The notes beneath the pieces were generated by a model that was not told the origin of the DNA, ran no database searches, and worked only from the letters and a program-made list of their open reading frames with translations. From NCBI GenBank assembly GCA_965112735.1, contig OZ218950.1, positions 6,572,001 to 6,636,000 on the forward strand: a DNA stretch of 64,000 bases. The letters are read 5' to 3'. Within the stretch, counting starts at the first letter, position 1. Each line of letters starts with the position of its first letter. Both the position numbers and the translations under genes were made by a program. Of this stretch, positions 10,101 through 21,949 are shown one piece after another. This DNA comes from Phaeosaccion multiseriatum. Its lineage: Eukaryota > Ochrophyta, other classes.

Positions 10101-12856
10101 GCCGGTCTCAGCCATTCTCTCTCTTCCTTTCCCTTTGCTTCTTTCAACTCTACTCTTTCTCACACTGCTCTCTCTCTCCACTTTCTCCTTCACCCCCCAC
10201 TTAATCGACCTTCCCAACAACACACAGCTACGGCACGCACTTGATGGGGGGGGTCTTCTTTCATACCGTCACTACACAGACGCAGGAGGAGGTGAGTTTG
10301 GCTGTGGGCTGTGCTATCGCTCTCGTCGCGGCTGTTACTTCCCCGTTCCTTTCCCTCGCTTTGCCCCTCCTGCTCTCCGCTAAGCAGCTTGCCCCCCTAC
10401 ATGCCTGCCCCCTACCTGCGCCCCTCTAACGAACTAAATCAGGTCAGTACGTCGACGCTCATGAGGGCTACTGCTGAGGCAAGCAAAAAGAGCAAGGGCA
10501 AGTCCAGCTCTTCGGAGGCATCTGCCTCGGGAAGCTACGCGGGCGTGACTGCTACGGTGTCGGCCAGCATGAGCGAGGCCACGAGCAGTGGCAGTGCCGA
10601 CTTCTCCGACTCAGCCACAAACGGGGGGGACAGCACCAAGAAAACGCAAGCCGTGTACACCAGCTACGTTCGGGTAAGTTGGTGTGGAGGGGGGTAGGGA
10701 TGGCCAGGGGGGAGGGCCTGATTCTCCTCCGCTTCTGACAAGGAAGTTTTTCTTCTTGGCTCGAAGTGTTTACTCGTGTCTCGCGTCAAGCCCTTGTTGC
10801 TCTAATCTCTAGTTATTCCGGTGCCCCGCTGCTGCCCCTGTACTCTGAACACAGTCCCTCGGGCCGAACGCTCCGACGCCCGAAACGTTCGCATCATCTT
10901 TGTTCGCAGACAACTCGAGCTGGGCCATCATCGATAGAGGGCCCCTTTCCGCCCTCGTCCCCATCGACCATCTGCTCAGAAGAGGTGCGAGAGAACTCAT
11001 CATTTGTGTGTATACTGGGTTACGGGCGGAGGGGGGCTTGGGCTTGGGCTTGGGCTTGGTTGCGGTTATGTCTCTTGCTTTAGTCTCCTATATAGTGTCC
11101 CTAGCTCGTGGACCTTGTTCTTGCCCCCCTCGTTGTCGCGGACTCATATCATCCCTCCCATACGATGTCCCCAGATGACCCGAACGACGACGACAGGAAA
11201 GGCGAGGTCGAAGACGAGTTCGATGTCAACCAGGCCATCAATTGGATTCAAGTCGCTCGTGAATCTCGCGCCAGAGACTGGTCCTACTTGGTTCATGAGC
11301 CCCTCTCTGTGCCCCTGCCCGTGAGAGAGATGATCAGCCGGAACGCTCCACGTCGAGTGAACAACGACCTTCAGGCGAGCGTGCTGCAACTGGTGACACT
11401 CGGCCCCCAACTCGAAGTTGGTGACATCGACACCGTGAGAGAGGTGACTGCCTTCGCGCAGGCGACGGCTACGGTCTTTGCTGAGGCCGCCCATGCTCAG
11501 CGTGAGACCGCCAAAGCAGAAGATCGGGACTTCCTCACCACCGTCAGCCGTGAGCTCGCTGCCGATGGTGGTAAAGTGGTGGGTGCGGTCACCTTGCTGT
11601 CAGAGGAGGAAAGCCCTCTGCTCTACAAGGTGATTCGGGGTATGAGCTCCTCGCCAAAGGACTGGGCTCGATTTGAGGACAATATGAAACTGGGAGGACA
11701 AGAGCTGGTGTTGGAGAAGCTGCTACCTCAAGCCAAGTTTCGGGTCTTGACACACGAGAAGAAGGCCTTGAAGGCTCTATCGGAGGACCTGCGGCTGAAG
11801 GATTGGAACCCTGTGGCGGCAGGCTGGACCGAACTGGAGGAGGGATCAGAACTGGGCTTCGGGGGCTTGGAAGGCGTTACAACCTCAAGGCACTCGGGAC
11901 AGGTGGTCGGGTTGGACCTGCACGACCGAGTGGAAACCAGCTTCACGATGGCGGTGCCCACCTTCCAGAAAGGGTACTTCACTGCTCTCACCAGGCTTAG
12001 GTTGAGCGGTCTCGGCTTAACGGGGACTCTCGAGGACAGCGGCATCTTTTCGCACCTTACGGCCCTCATCGAAGTGGACCTTCACCGCAACAGGCTGACG
12101 GGGGATGTGCCAAGCCCCAGCAAACTGCCGAGCTTGAGGAAGCTCGACCTTAGCAGAAACAACCTCGATGGGAGGATTCACGCTGACGTGTGGTTGGTGT
12201 TGCAAAGACGCAATGGGAAGGTGGATCTGAGCTACAACAATCTTTCGGCCAGCCCCGTCCAGAAGAGAGTCGTCATCCTCGAGCACAACTACAAAGGGTG
12301 GGCATGGGACGAGAATTGGAACGTTCCGACCAACACGCAGCTACGGAATGTCGCCGGGAATCCCTACTTTGGCAATCTGGACCTCCAGGGTTTCTTGAAC
12401 ATCAAGGCGGTGGGAAGAAATGTATTCCTTGACAACAACGGCGGCAGGGGAGACGAATCGGGCAGCATCACGCTCGCTGCGAGCGATGGAGGATCACCGT
12501 ATCATCAATGGTATTTATCGCCCCAAACGCCCGGCAAATTCAACATCAGGAACCGGAAGACGGGCTTTTTGCTGGACAACTTCAGCGGCAGAAAAGATCA
12601 CAAAGACTCCATCAGGGCGAGGGAAAAAGTGGCTGGAACGTCGCGCTACCATCAATGGCAATTTGTGTACCGCGGGGGGGGCAAGCACAACATCAAGAAC
12701 GTGGCTACGGGCTATTTGCTGTCCAACTACGCGGGCAGTGTCCGAGCCACTGAGGGAGATGGATCAGAGGAGAAACATCAATGGTACCTGAATATTGCGG
12801 GACGCTTCCCAATGGGCTTGAATCCATTCTGGAGCAGCCTAATGGCACCGCCGTGA
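7144..12856 (+). CDS. MACPF-LRR-beta-trefoil protein, copy B (apparently intact)
   Basis: Nine coding exons splice with consistent phases: 7144-8082, 8340-8633, 8961-9126, 9367-9448, 9601-10017, 10228-10291, 10443-10673, 10855-10984 and 11175-12856, about 1,334 residues. Residues 1-313 are a new helical domain with an acidic linker, and 314-411 a charged coiled coil. About 411-774 form a MACPF domain: two Ser/Ala/Gly-rich stretches suit the membrane-inserting hairpins, and FGSH..YGTH..GG (about 628-642) straddles an intron. A helical linker follows. About 970-1020 resembles a plant LRR N-cap, with LRRs (LDLSRNNLDG) to about 1125. About 1183-1325 is a ricin-type beta-trefoil with three HQW motifs. 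MACPF proteins oligomerise into pores and such lectin domains bind sugars, so a secreted or surface pore-former is likely. No clear signal peptide is seen at this start. Confidence 0.85.
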
Positions 12857-12884
12857 ATAGCATTCATGCATGCATTGGGGTTTA

Positions 12885-13160
12885 AGCTTTGAATCGGTGG
12901 GGACGAAGCAATGGGCATACGAGTGCCATTGTACGGCGGTTAGTAGGGACGATGGAGCTGTGCCTGCGCTGGGAGCCTTCTCGCCACCGGTTTGGGGGTG
13001 TCGTGGTTATACTTGATGGAGCATTGAATGGGTTAGGGGTTAGCATTTGGTAGGCATTGGATCGGTGGGGACGAAGCAATGGGCATGCGAGTGCCATTGT
13101 AAGGCGGTTAGTAGGGACGATGGAGATGTGCCTGCGCTGGGAGCCTTCTCGCCACCGTCC
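12885..13160. repeat. 168-bp satellite, 2 units, downstream of copy B
   Basis: Two units, phased by the word atcggtggggacgaagcaatg, start at about 12891 and 13059, a spacing of exactly 168 bp. The unit ends in a ctgggagccttctcgccac word. The same unit is expanded downstream of copy C, and a single inverted relative follows copy D near 35105-35215. Confidence 0.9.
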
Positions 13161-13309
13161 ACACGAAGTGACATAGCTCGGCACTTAATTTATTTTTCAG
13201 TTATTTTTACTACAGAAAAAAAAGGGCCACTTAACATTGACATTGTAGCTCTTTTTTTTTTCTTCTTTTTTTGACTTTGACATTGTAGCTCTTTTTTTCT
13301 TTTCTTTTT

Positions 13310-13583
13310 TTTAATCCCTTTTAACCCCCTTTGATCCACTGTTTGACGCACTTTGACGCGCTTTTATCTGATTTGATCCAATTTCATCTGACTCTGAACA
13401 AATGACGTAAAATTCTGGTAAAATTAAGGCGAATTAAGAGAAAAGGTGATGAAAGTGCGTCAAAGTGGATCAAACAGGGGTTCAAAGGGGGTCAAAAAGG
13501 GGTTCAAACGCAGTCCAACGTTGTCAAAGTCAGAGGCAAGTGGCGTCAAATGTAAAAGGGGGCGTCAAAAGCGCCACTCAACC
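13310..13583. repeat. Fold-back (long inverted repeat) element downstream of copy B
   Basis: The arms are rich in tttgac / gtcaaa words: a left arm with ccctttgatccactgtttga and a right arm with tcaaacaggggttcaaaggg. The loop region is AT-rich. The right end gccactcaacc (13573-13583) matches the right end of the better preserved copy at 22990-23302. The left end here has decayed into T-rich sequence. Confidence 0.75.
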
Positions 13584-13619
13584 GTGAAATCGCAGTGACT
13601 ATACAGAAGGAAGGCAATG

Positions 13620-15428
13620 TCATACGCCGGCCTTGACTGCCTTCTTCTTTTTGTTCTTCTTTTTCTTCTTGGTTGCGGAAGAGGCCCCTTCCGCCGCTGT
13701 AGGTGGGGGTGGGGGTGGGGGTGGTGTCGCGCCTCCTTGCTCCTCCTCGCCCCTCGTCTCTCCGACATCGGACATGTGCATGCGTGCCATGAGCTCCTCG
13801 CTCTCCTCCACTCCTGCCCGGCTCGAGAAGCGCGTGCTGACAGCGCTGTTCTCATCAGTATGCCAGAGCGCAATGGTGCCCTTGGAGCCGCCACAGGACA
13901 ACAGAAAGGGAGAATCCGGATAAAAGGCCACCGAAAACAGCTTGCCCACGGCCATGCTTCGGGACGCAATCTCTAGCGGCCCCTCCTGCTGCTGCTGCTG
14001 CTGCTTCTTCTGCTTCCCTCCTCCACCACTACTACCACCACTACCACCACTACCACCACTACCACTGCAACATGCATCAACGTCCCACAGCTTGACCGTC
14101 TTGTCGTCCGAGCACGTGGCCAGGAAGCCTGGCACGGAAGGCGCGAAGGAGAAAGCCGACACCCCCCCTTCATGCGCGGTCACCTTCCACAGCACCTTAT
14201 CCAACTGCCGCACGTCCCTACAAGTCAACAAGCCGTCCTCCGTACCGGCGACGAGCTCTGCGGGTCGGTGGGGGTTCCATCCCAGGCACTCAGGATCCGC
14301 CGTCAGTTGCACACTCTGCACCTTTTCTGGGGGGTGCGTGCGTCCAGGAGGCAGAGCATGGAGTCATACCCTGCCGAGGCGAGGATACAGGCCTCGGTGC
14401 CGTTCCAGCATACGCTTTGGGCCTTGTCTGTGTGGTGGCGCAATGTGGAGGTGCACTGTTGAGTTGTCACGTCCCAGACCTTGACAGTGTTGTCGCCGGA
14501 AGCGCTTGCCAACACCTGTCGTTTGTTTTGTTCGTTTTTTGTTTTGTTTGTTTTTGTTGTTTGTCGGGAGAGAGAGAGAGGGGGGGAGCGAAAGGGGAAA
14601 GAGAGCAAGAGAGAGAGGGAGAGAGGAAGGAGCAGAGCCATGGAGAGCAAGAGAGAGAAGGAGAGGGGGAGAGACAACGACACAGTTAAGGAGATGAAAA
14701 GAGAGCAACAAGCACAGCGACTGCCCGGAACGGAAGAAAAATGCCTTGAGGGCAGGGAGGGAGGGAGGGAGGGAGGAGGCACACATAAAAGCACACACAT
14801 GACCCACACCCTCCTGCTCGTCGTAAATGTGCATCTCGAGAGTGGAAAACTCGTCCTCCTCCGTGTTGGTGGCTAGCAGCACAAAGTCATTGGGCTTGAC
14901 GATGTTGTCCTCCACGTCTGAGTTGACGTCGTCATCGTCGTCGCCAAGTTCGTCGTCCTCCGAGTCCCCGTACATCTCCCCTGTGGACGGGTCCATGACG
15001 AAGGACATTTTCGCGACGGCCGTCTTTTGCACGTCCTCGGCCTCTTCGGCGGCTTCCATCTCCGCCATCACTTGGGCCTCCTCACTGCCGTCCTCCATCT
15101 CCGCGCCCTCAGCCCCTGCCTCCTCCCCTTCCTCATCATCATCCTCGTCTGTACCCGCAGCAGCCGCTTCTGCCTCATCGTCCTCCAGGCCAATCGCAGG
15201 CTCATCGTCATAGTCGTCCATATTAAGCTCTGATGGTAGCCCGTCCTTCCCAGCCGCCTTCTCCTGAGTTGCTGACTTAGATGATGATGCTGCTGCTGCT
15301 GCTGCTACCCCTCCCTCCTGTTCGCCTGCCTCCTCCTCTTCCTCTTGGGCGGCTTTGAGGTACTCCTCTGCCTCTCGCTGCGAGATTTCATAGCGGACAG
15401 GTTTGGTCTTGCTGGCACCCTTTGGCAC
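13620..15428 (-). pseudogene. PWP1: PWP1 WD-repeat protein, copy 1 (truncated, frameshifted)
   Basis: The 5' exon reads from ATG 15428 (MPKGASKTKPVRYEISQREA) through acidic and Ala-rich stretches to about 14812. There the sequence jumps straight into what is intron in copy 2. Relative to copy 2, about 1 kb is missing: the end of exon 1, its donor, all of exon 2 and part of an intron. The last exon (14515-13620) has six bases in a C run (minus strand, near 14330) where copy 2 has four. This shifts the frame between the LLDAR and SVQLT segments. Two independent lesions make a functional product unlikely. The intact paralogue at 23362-26183 would relax selection on this copy. Confidence 0.88.
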
Positions 15429-16257
15429 CTACACACACGCACGGTACAGAGGAGAGCGAGGAAGATGGGAGAAAAAAGCAATCCGGGGGAGCACAGGGAC
15501 CCGAGACGGGGAGGAGGATGAGCAACGGGTTCGGAAGCCCCTCTTCGCGGAACAAGGGAGAAGGTTCAGGCTGATGACAAACAAGGGAGAAGGTTCAGGC
15601 GAAGGCGACAGGATCAAGAGTGAAGAAGAATTAAGGAGGAGAGGATGGAGAAGAAAGGGGGGGGGGAAGGGAGCGAGGCCCAAAGGCAGCGAGGGAGATG
15701 CTGTCTCCTCGCTGCTCTCGTCCTCCATGCCTCAACATCGACACCAGTGGCCAGCCGCAGCCACAAGTCTTTATCACTCACCCAGGCAAGCGTGCTAATC
15801 ATGGCGTCTTCAACTAGTTTAGGCGCGAGAGAGAGAGAGAGAAATTCTTGAACATGATAGTGTGTGAGACAGTTACAGAAGTTCGTTGACTTTTCCCAAC
15901 CTACTCAGCCTTCCGTTTTACTATTATTATTATTATTATTTGGGGGGGCGATGGGTATTAAGCTACTGAGCTCTGTCTACCCACCATCGGGTTCAAGTAG
16001 TCATAGTGCGCACGTGTCGCACTCCTCACGTGCGATAGTCGTTTCATGCGTCGGCTCTCCATTCGTCTACGCTTGCCAGCGCTTCCTTCTCTCTTTCCGT
16101 ACCACAGCAACCTAAGACCTACAGCAGAGGAGGCAGCAGCAGCAGCACGCAACAAGCAAGGCAAGCCCTCGGAGGCTTTTGCTTCGGCCTCGGCGACGGC
16201 GACTCGGCGAACAAGAATCATCTCCTGACATGCTGAGTGCAAGCAGCTGAATTGCGC
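15429..16257. other. Duplication junction and leader of MACPF copy C
   Basis: Bases 15429-15840 are the shared upstream flank of PWP1. Bases 15841-16106 are unique DNA with an ATT repeat near 15922. From about 16107 the leader of the MACPF family resumes with a CAG tract (16130-16147) and the aagccctcgg block (16162). Compared with copies A and B, the stretch holding the untranslated-exon intron and original start codon is missing, so the leader runs straight into the coding part. Confidence 0.6.
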
Positions 16258-18313
16258 ATGGGCGGAGTACTGGGGGGGGAAGAGGGGAAGGATGTGGAGG
16301 CCTGTGACGATGCGGGGACCATTGAGGCTTTCGCCCGAATGTGGTGCGGGAGGGTGTATGATCACATCTACCCCAGTGACTCGGAGCCGCTCTCCCCTCA
16401 AGACGAAGGCGCCATGAGAAATGCCCTGCCGCCAAAGTGCCACAAGCTTCTTTCGCCGGACATCACAGCTTTCGTCAACGAGGAGCGCATGGCGCAGGAC
16501 TGGGGGGAAGTGAGCGTACGCCTCATCGCGGCATCGCTGAAGGACGTCAATGTCTTGGCCACCGCGCTCGCTGAAGACGCGGACAGGCGCACGGCCGGCC
16601 AGGAAGTACTGCAGCCCAAGCTGCTCAACCTCTTGCTGCCGAAGTTTGAGCTCTGGGGCTTACTCTTGGCGAAGGGAATTGACCCCACGCGCAGGGAATG
16701 GGCCCGCAACGTGGCACTTGAGTACATGACATTGGCGGGCCTGGCGAACACCCCCTGGCCGACCATCGAGGGACTTATCAAGGTGGACGAGTTGGATGCG
16801 AAGGAGCAGCAGGAGGAGAAGGAGCTCCCTTTGCCAAATCCAGCAGAGGGTCCTTCCGAGGCCAGCGCCGAGGACAAGAAGGAGGAGGAGTCTCCTTCGG
16901 GCAAGCCAGCAGGGAAGGAGCAGGAGGTTCCCATCACCAGCACCGAGCTACACACCCTCCAGACCTTCTTCGCCAACGCCCCCAATGCCCCCCCCATTCG
17001 CAAGGAGGCGATGGAGTTCGGGGTGGGGCTGGGGGCGGCGCATGCGTTGGAAGAGAAGGGTATTCGAACCGCCTCAAAGCTCAGCGATGATGACGTCGAC
17101 AAGCTGGCCCTGTTGGTGAGTGAGTGATTAGCAGGGGTTCGGTTTGTTTGCCTCCGGACTTCATCACGAGTGCCCATGCTCTTGTCCAATGGACAGTTTT
17201 GGTGGGTGGGTGTGCTTTTGCGTGTGTGTGAGCTCTTCTTTCATTTCTCAAATCATTCAGGAAGCCTGCGTACTTTGCAAAGTTCAAAGGATGCTTCTTT
17301 AAATCCCCTGACTTCCTTTGTTCCCTGCCTCTGCTACCTTCGCCTCAGGACCACTCTGAGACTACCCGTGTCATCTCCAACAGGATCAAGGCCATGAGGG
17401 GCAACACCATCCGCCGAGAGAGAGAAGAGGGCGCGGACGACAAAGAGGAGAAGGAAGCAGCGAGGAAGGCGGCCGAGGAAGCCCTATTGCGCAACAGCAA
17501 GCTCATCGAGGAGGAGCGGGGTCGACTGAAGCAGTCTCTGCAAGACGCGGAAGACTTGCTGGCCAAGGTCGACGTCAATGGCACACTCGACGGCGGAGAA
17601 GAGAAGCTGAGGAAGCGGCTTGATGCGGCCAAAGCGAGGGTGAGTCGAGGTTTGTTGTTTCTTTCGGTTAGAGGGGCAGCGTCGGGGGGTTGTGCCGTCG
17701 TTGTGCTGGCTGCTGGTGCTCCTGCTTGTGAGAGTAGCTACTCTGCTTCTGCTGCTTCGCACTGCAGGATTTGCTTTAGGTGGAGAGGAATTACTGCGAG
17801 CTCGTCTCTCCGTTTTTCTCACTCTCTCAAGGGGACTGCAAGAGACAGCGCTGGCTCTGCACCGACCCTCTTTCTTCTGTTGTTTGACGAAAGTACTTAC
17901 CTTCCCTCGTTCTTGTTTGGAAAATCTGTTGCAGGTGGCGGCCTCCGACGGCTGGGAAGGAAAGCTGACGGGCTCCGAGTCGCTGCTCGCCACCGCTCAA
18001 GCACAGACCGGTATCCTGGCTGGAGTGAGTAGCCCCAAGAATCCGTATGCCACCGATGAACAGCTTGTTGCGTCTGTCTCGGGGGGGTCAGCCTTGTACG
18101 GTAAGTCCGGCTATAGAACTCTATCCTTGCCTTCCTTACATACAGCTCTTCCAACTCACTTCCAGTCCTCCCTCGTACCAAACCTGTGTGTTGTGAGCCT
18201 TTTCCTACTCCTTGTCCAATGCTCTTGCTTTGTGGAAGTGCGAATACACACTCATGTTGGTTTTGTCCGAAAGACGCGTGCACTCGGCTCACTCAAGCGC
18301 ACGGCACATACTG

Positions 18314-18350
<37 letters not shown>

Positions 18351-21300
18351 AACGTCTGCTATGAGCAGGAGTCAACCTCTTCCCGAATAAAGTGGAGCTA
18401 TCGAGGATACCTCTGGCACCCGTGCTCAAGCCCCCTGAGCACGTTGACTTGTAAGTGACCTGAAACAACTAGTAGATTAGCACCATCTATCTGTTTTCAC
18501 CCCGAGCTCTGGTCTTCTTCTCTTAACCGTCAAGGCGCCCCCTGCCCCCCCTCCTCTTCCTTCGTTGACCCCTCTTTCCTTCGCGTGATGGACGCTCTCT
18601 CTGCTCGCAGACGAGGCCCCAACATGCCCTTTGAGGCTCGCGTCATGAAGACAACTTCCGAAGCCATTGCATCCTCCTTCCACAACTCGACGCGGACTAC
18701 TGGCATGACGGCAGCAGAGTCAAGTGTCTCGTCTTGGGGAGCAAGCGCCAGCGTGTCAGCGTACGTAGCAAAGGTCAGCGCCGGTCACTCCGAATCGAAG
18801 AACTCGAGCTCTGAGGAGTCTGAATCGGAGGAGGAGACCAAGACGAGGAACAACCAATCCAAGACCTCCACGGCCACCATAGTGGAGTACATCCTCTGCC
18901 CCATGAAGTCCTTCCGCATTGACCCGAATGAGATGAGACTGAGCGACGAGGCTATCAACAGCGCTCGCAAAGTTGAGTCACTACGAGAGGCCATGGAATT
19001 CGTGGACACGTTCGGCTCCCACGTGAGGTGAGGCAGACAGCAAGCACTGCAGACTACGTTATGAAGGAGGGGCTGCCACGGAAAGCGCACGGCTACGGGT
19101 GTTCCTCAGCGCCAGTCTCAGCCATTCTCTCTCTTCCTTTCCCTTTGCTTCTTTCATTTCTACTCTTTCTCACGCTGCCCTCTCTCTCTCCCCACTTTCG
19201 CCTTCACCCCCCACTCTATCGACCTTCCCAACAATGTACAGCTACGGTACGCACTTGATGGGGGGGGTCTTCTTTCATACCGTCACTACACAGACGCAGG
19301 AGGAGGTGAGTTAGGCTGTGGGCTCTGCCATCGCTCTCGTCGCGGCTGTTACTTCCCCGTTCCTTTCCCTCGCTTTGCCCCTCCTCTCCGCTAAGCAACT
19401 TGCCCACCCACTCGCCTGCCCCCAACCTGCACCCCTCTAACAAACTAAATCAGGTCAGTACGTCGACGCTCATGAGGGCTACTGCTGAGGCAAGCAAAGA
19501 GAGCAAGGGCAAGTCCAGCTCTTCGGAGGCATCTGTCGCGGGAGGCTACTATGGCGTGACTGCTTCGGTGTCGGCCAGCATGGGCAACGCCACGAGCAGT
19601 GGCAGTGCCGACTTCTCCGACTCAGGCACAAACGGGGGGGACAGCACCAAGAAAACGCAAGCCGTGTACACCAGCTACGTTCGAGTAAGTTGGTGGTGGT
19701 GGTGGTGGCGATGGCCAGGGGGGAGGGCCTGATTTTCCTCCGCTTTCGACAAGAAAGTTTTTTCTTCTTGGCTCGAAGTGTTTACTCGTGTCTCGCGTCA
19801 AGCCCTTGTTGCTCTAACCTCTAGTTATTCCGGTGCCCCGATGCTGCCCCTGTACTCTGAACACAGTCCCTCGGGCCGAACGCTCCGACGCCCGAAACGT
19901 TCGCATCATCTTTGTTCGCAGACAACTCGACCTGGGCCATCATCGATAGAGGGCCCCTTTCCGCCCTCGTCCCCATCGACGAGCTCCTTCGAAAAGGTGC
20001 GAGAGAACTCATCATTTGTGGGAGGGGGGGGGAGTGGGATTGGGCTTGGTTGCCGTTATGTTCTCTCTCTCTCTCTCTCTCTTGCTTTAGTCTCCTATAT
20101 AGTGTCCCTAACTCATGGACCATGTTCTTGCCCCCCTCGTTGTCGCGGACTCATATCATCCCTCCCATACGATGTCCCCAGATCACCAGGACGACGACGG
20201 GAAGAGAGGCGAGGTCGGAGACGAGTTCGATGTCAACCAGGCCATCAATTGGATTCAAGTCGCTCGTGAAGCTCGCGCCAGAGACTGGTCCTACTTGGTT
20301 CATGAGCCCCTCTCTGTGCCCCTGCCCGTGAGAGAGATGATCAGCCGGAACGCTCCACGTCGAGTGAACAACGACCTTCAGGCGAGCGTGCTGCAACTGG
20401 TGACACTCGGCACCAGATTCGAAGCTGGTGACATCGACACCGTGAAAAAAGTGACTACCTTCGCGCAGGCGACGGCTGAGGTCTTTGTTAAGGCCGCCCA
20501 TGCTCAGCTTGAGACCGCCAAAGCAGGAGATCAGGCCGTCACACCTCAGCAGCCGCCGGACTTCCTCACCACCGTCAGCAGTGAGCTCGCTGCCGCTGGT
20601 GGTGGAGTGGTGGGTGTGGTCACCTTGCTGTCAAAGGAGGAAAGCCCTGTGCTCTACAAGGTGATTGAGGGTATGAGCTCCTCGCCAAAGGACTGGGCTC
20701 GATTTGAGGACGAAATGAAACTGGGAGGACAAGAGCTGGTGTTGGAGAAGCTGCTACCTCAAGCCAAGGTTCGGGTCTTGACACACGAGAAGAAGGCCTT
20801 GAAGGCTCTATCGGAGGACCTGCGGCTGAAGGAGTGGAACCCTGTGGCGGTAGGCTGGACCGAACTGGAGCAGGAGGGATCAGAACTGGGCTTCGGGGGC
20901 TTGGAAGGCGTTATAACATCAGGGTACTCGGGACATGTGGTCAAGTTGGACCTGCTGCGCGACCGAGGGGCAGCCAGCCTTCCGATGACGACGGTGCCCA
21001 CCTTCCAGAAACGGTACTTCACTGCTCTCACCAGCCTTAGGTTGAGCGGTCTCGGCTTAACGGGGACTCTCGAGGACAGCGGCATCTTTTCGTACCGTAC
21101 GGCCCTCACCGAAGTGGACCTACACCGCAACAGGCTGACGGGGGATGTACCAAGCCCCAGCGAACTGCCGAGCTTGAGGAAGCTCGACCTTAGCAGAAAC
21201 AACCTCGATGGGACGATTGACTCTGCCGTGTGGTTGATTTGCATGGTGGATCTGAGCTACAACAATCTTTCGGCCAGCCCCGTCGAGGAGAAAGCCATCT

Positions 21301-21890
21301 TCCTCGAGCACAACTACAAGGGGTGGGCATGGGACGAGAATTGGAACGTTCCGACCAACACGCAGCTACGGGATGTCACCGGGAATCCCTACTTCGGCAA
21401 TGCGGGCCTCCAGGGTGTCTTGAACATCAAGGCGGTGGGAACAGATAAATTCCTTGACAACTTCTGCGGCAGGGCAGACGAAACGGGCAGCATCAGGCTC
21501 GCTGCGGGCGATGGAGGATTACAGCATCATCAATGGTGTTTAGCGCCCCAAACGCTCGGCAAATTCAACATCAGGAACCGGGCGACGGCCCATGTGCTGG
21601 ACAACTTCAACGGCAGAAAAGATCACAATGACTCCATCAGGGCGAAGGAAAATGTGGATGGAACGTTGCCCTACCATCAATGGCAATTTGTGTACTGCGG
21701 GGAGGGCAAGCACAACATCAAGAACGTGGCTACGGGCTATTTGCTGTCCCACTACGTGAGCATGACGGGAGGTGAGGGCAATGTCCGAGCCACTGAGGGA
21801 GATGGATCAAGCATCAATCATCAATGGTACCTAAATATTGTGGAAGGCCACTCTAATCCATTTAGGAACAGCCAGGATATACCGCCGTGA
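16258..21890 (+). CDS. MACPF-LRR-beta-trefoil protein, copy C
   Basis: Nine exons match copy B: 16258-17115, 17349-17639, 17935-18100, 18369-18450, 18611-19027, 19242-19305, 19454-19684, 19867-19996 and 20182-21890. All phases agree, giving about 1,315 residues. The domain order is that of copy B. The MACPF signature is intact and its coding G run is 8 long, as in B. The three trefoil motifs read HQWCL, HQWQF and HQWYL. The start is odd: the region encoding the usual MAE.IKDV beginning is gone, and the first in-frame ATG (16258) lies in former leader sequence, giving MGGVLGGEEGKDVEA. The acidic linker is shorter than in B. Expression from this altered 5' end is uncertain. The spread of differences across all exons suggests independent evolution since duplication. 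Confidence 0.83.
18309..18348 (+). repeat. (CTG)n repeat in intron 3 of copy C
   Basis: A run of about 13 CTG units lies in the intron before the exon at 18369. The matching intron of copy B has only four or five units near 9332-9346, so the tract expanded or shrank after duplication. Confidence 0.85.
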
Positions 21891-21949
21891 ATAGCATTCA
21901 TGCATGCATTGGGGGTGCGACGAATGGAGCTTAGCTAGCAGGGGGTTGA

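Larger units (their letters stand above)
6725..15840. repeat. Segmental duplication, unit 1 (MACPF copy B + satellite + PWP1 copy 1)
   Basis: The order leader, MACPF gene, 168-bp satellite, fold-back element and convergent PWP1 gene is repeated at 16107-26607. The two units are nearly identical across exons and introns. Both end at a gcgtcttcaactagttta word followed by a GA tract. Unit 1 is shorter because of a deletion inside PWP1 and fewer satellite units. Confidence 0.9.
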
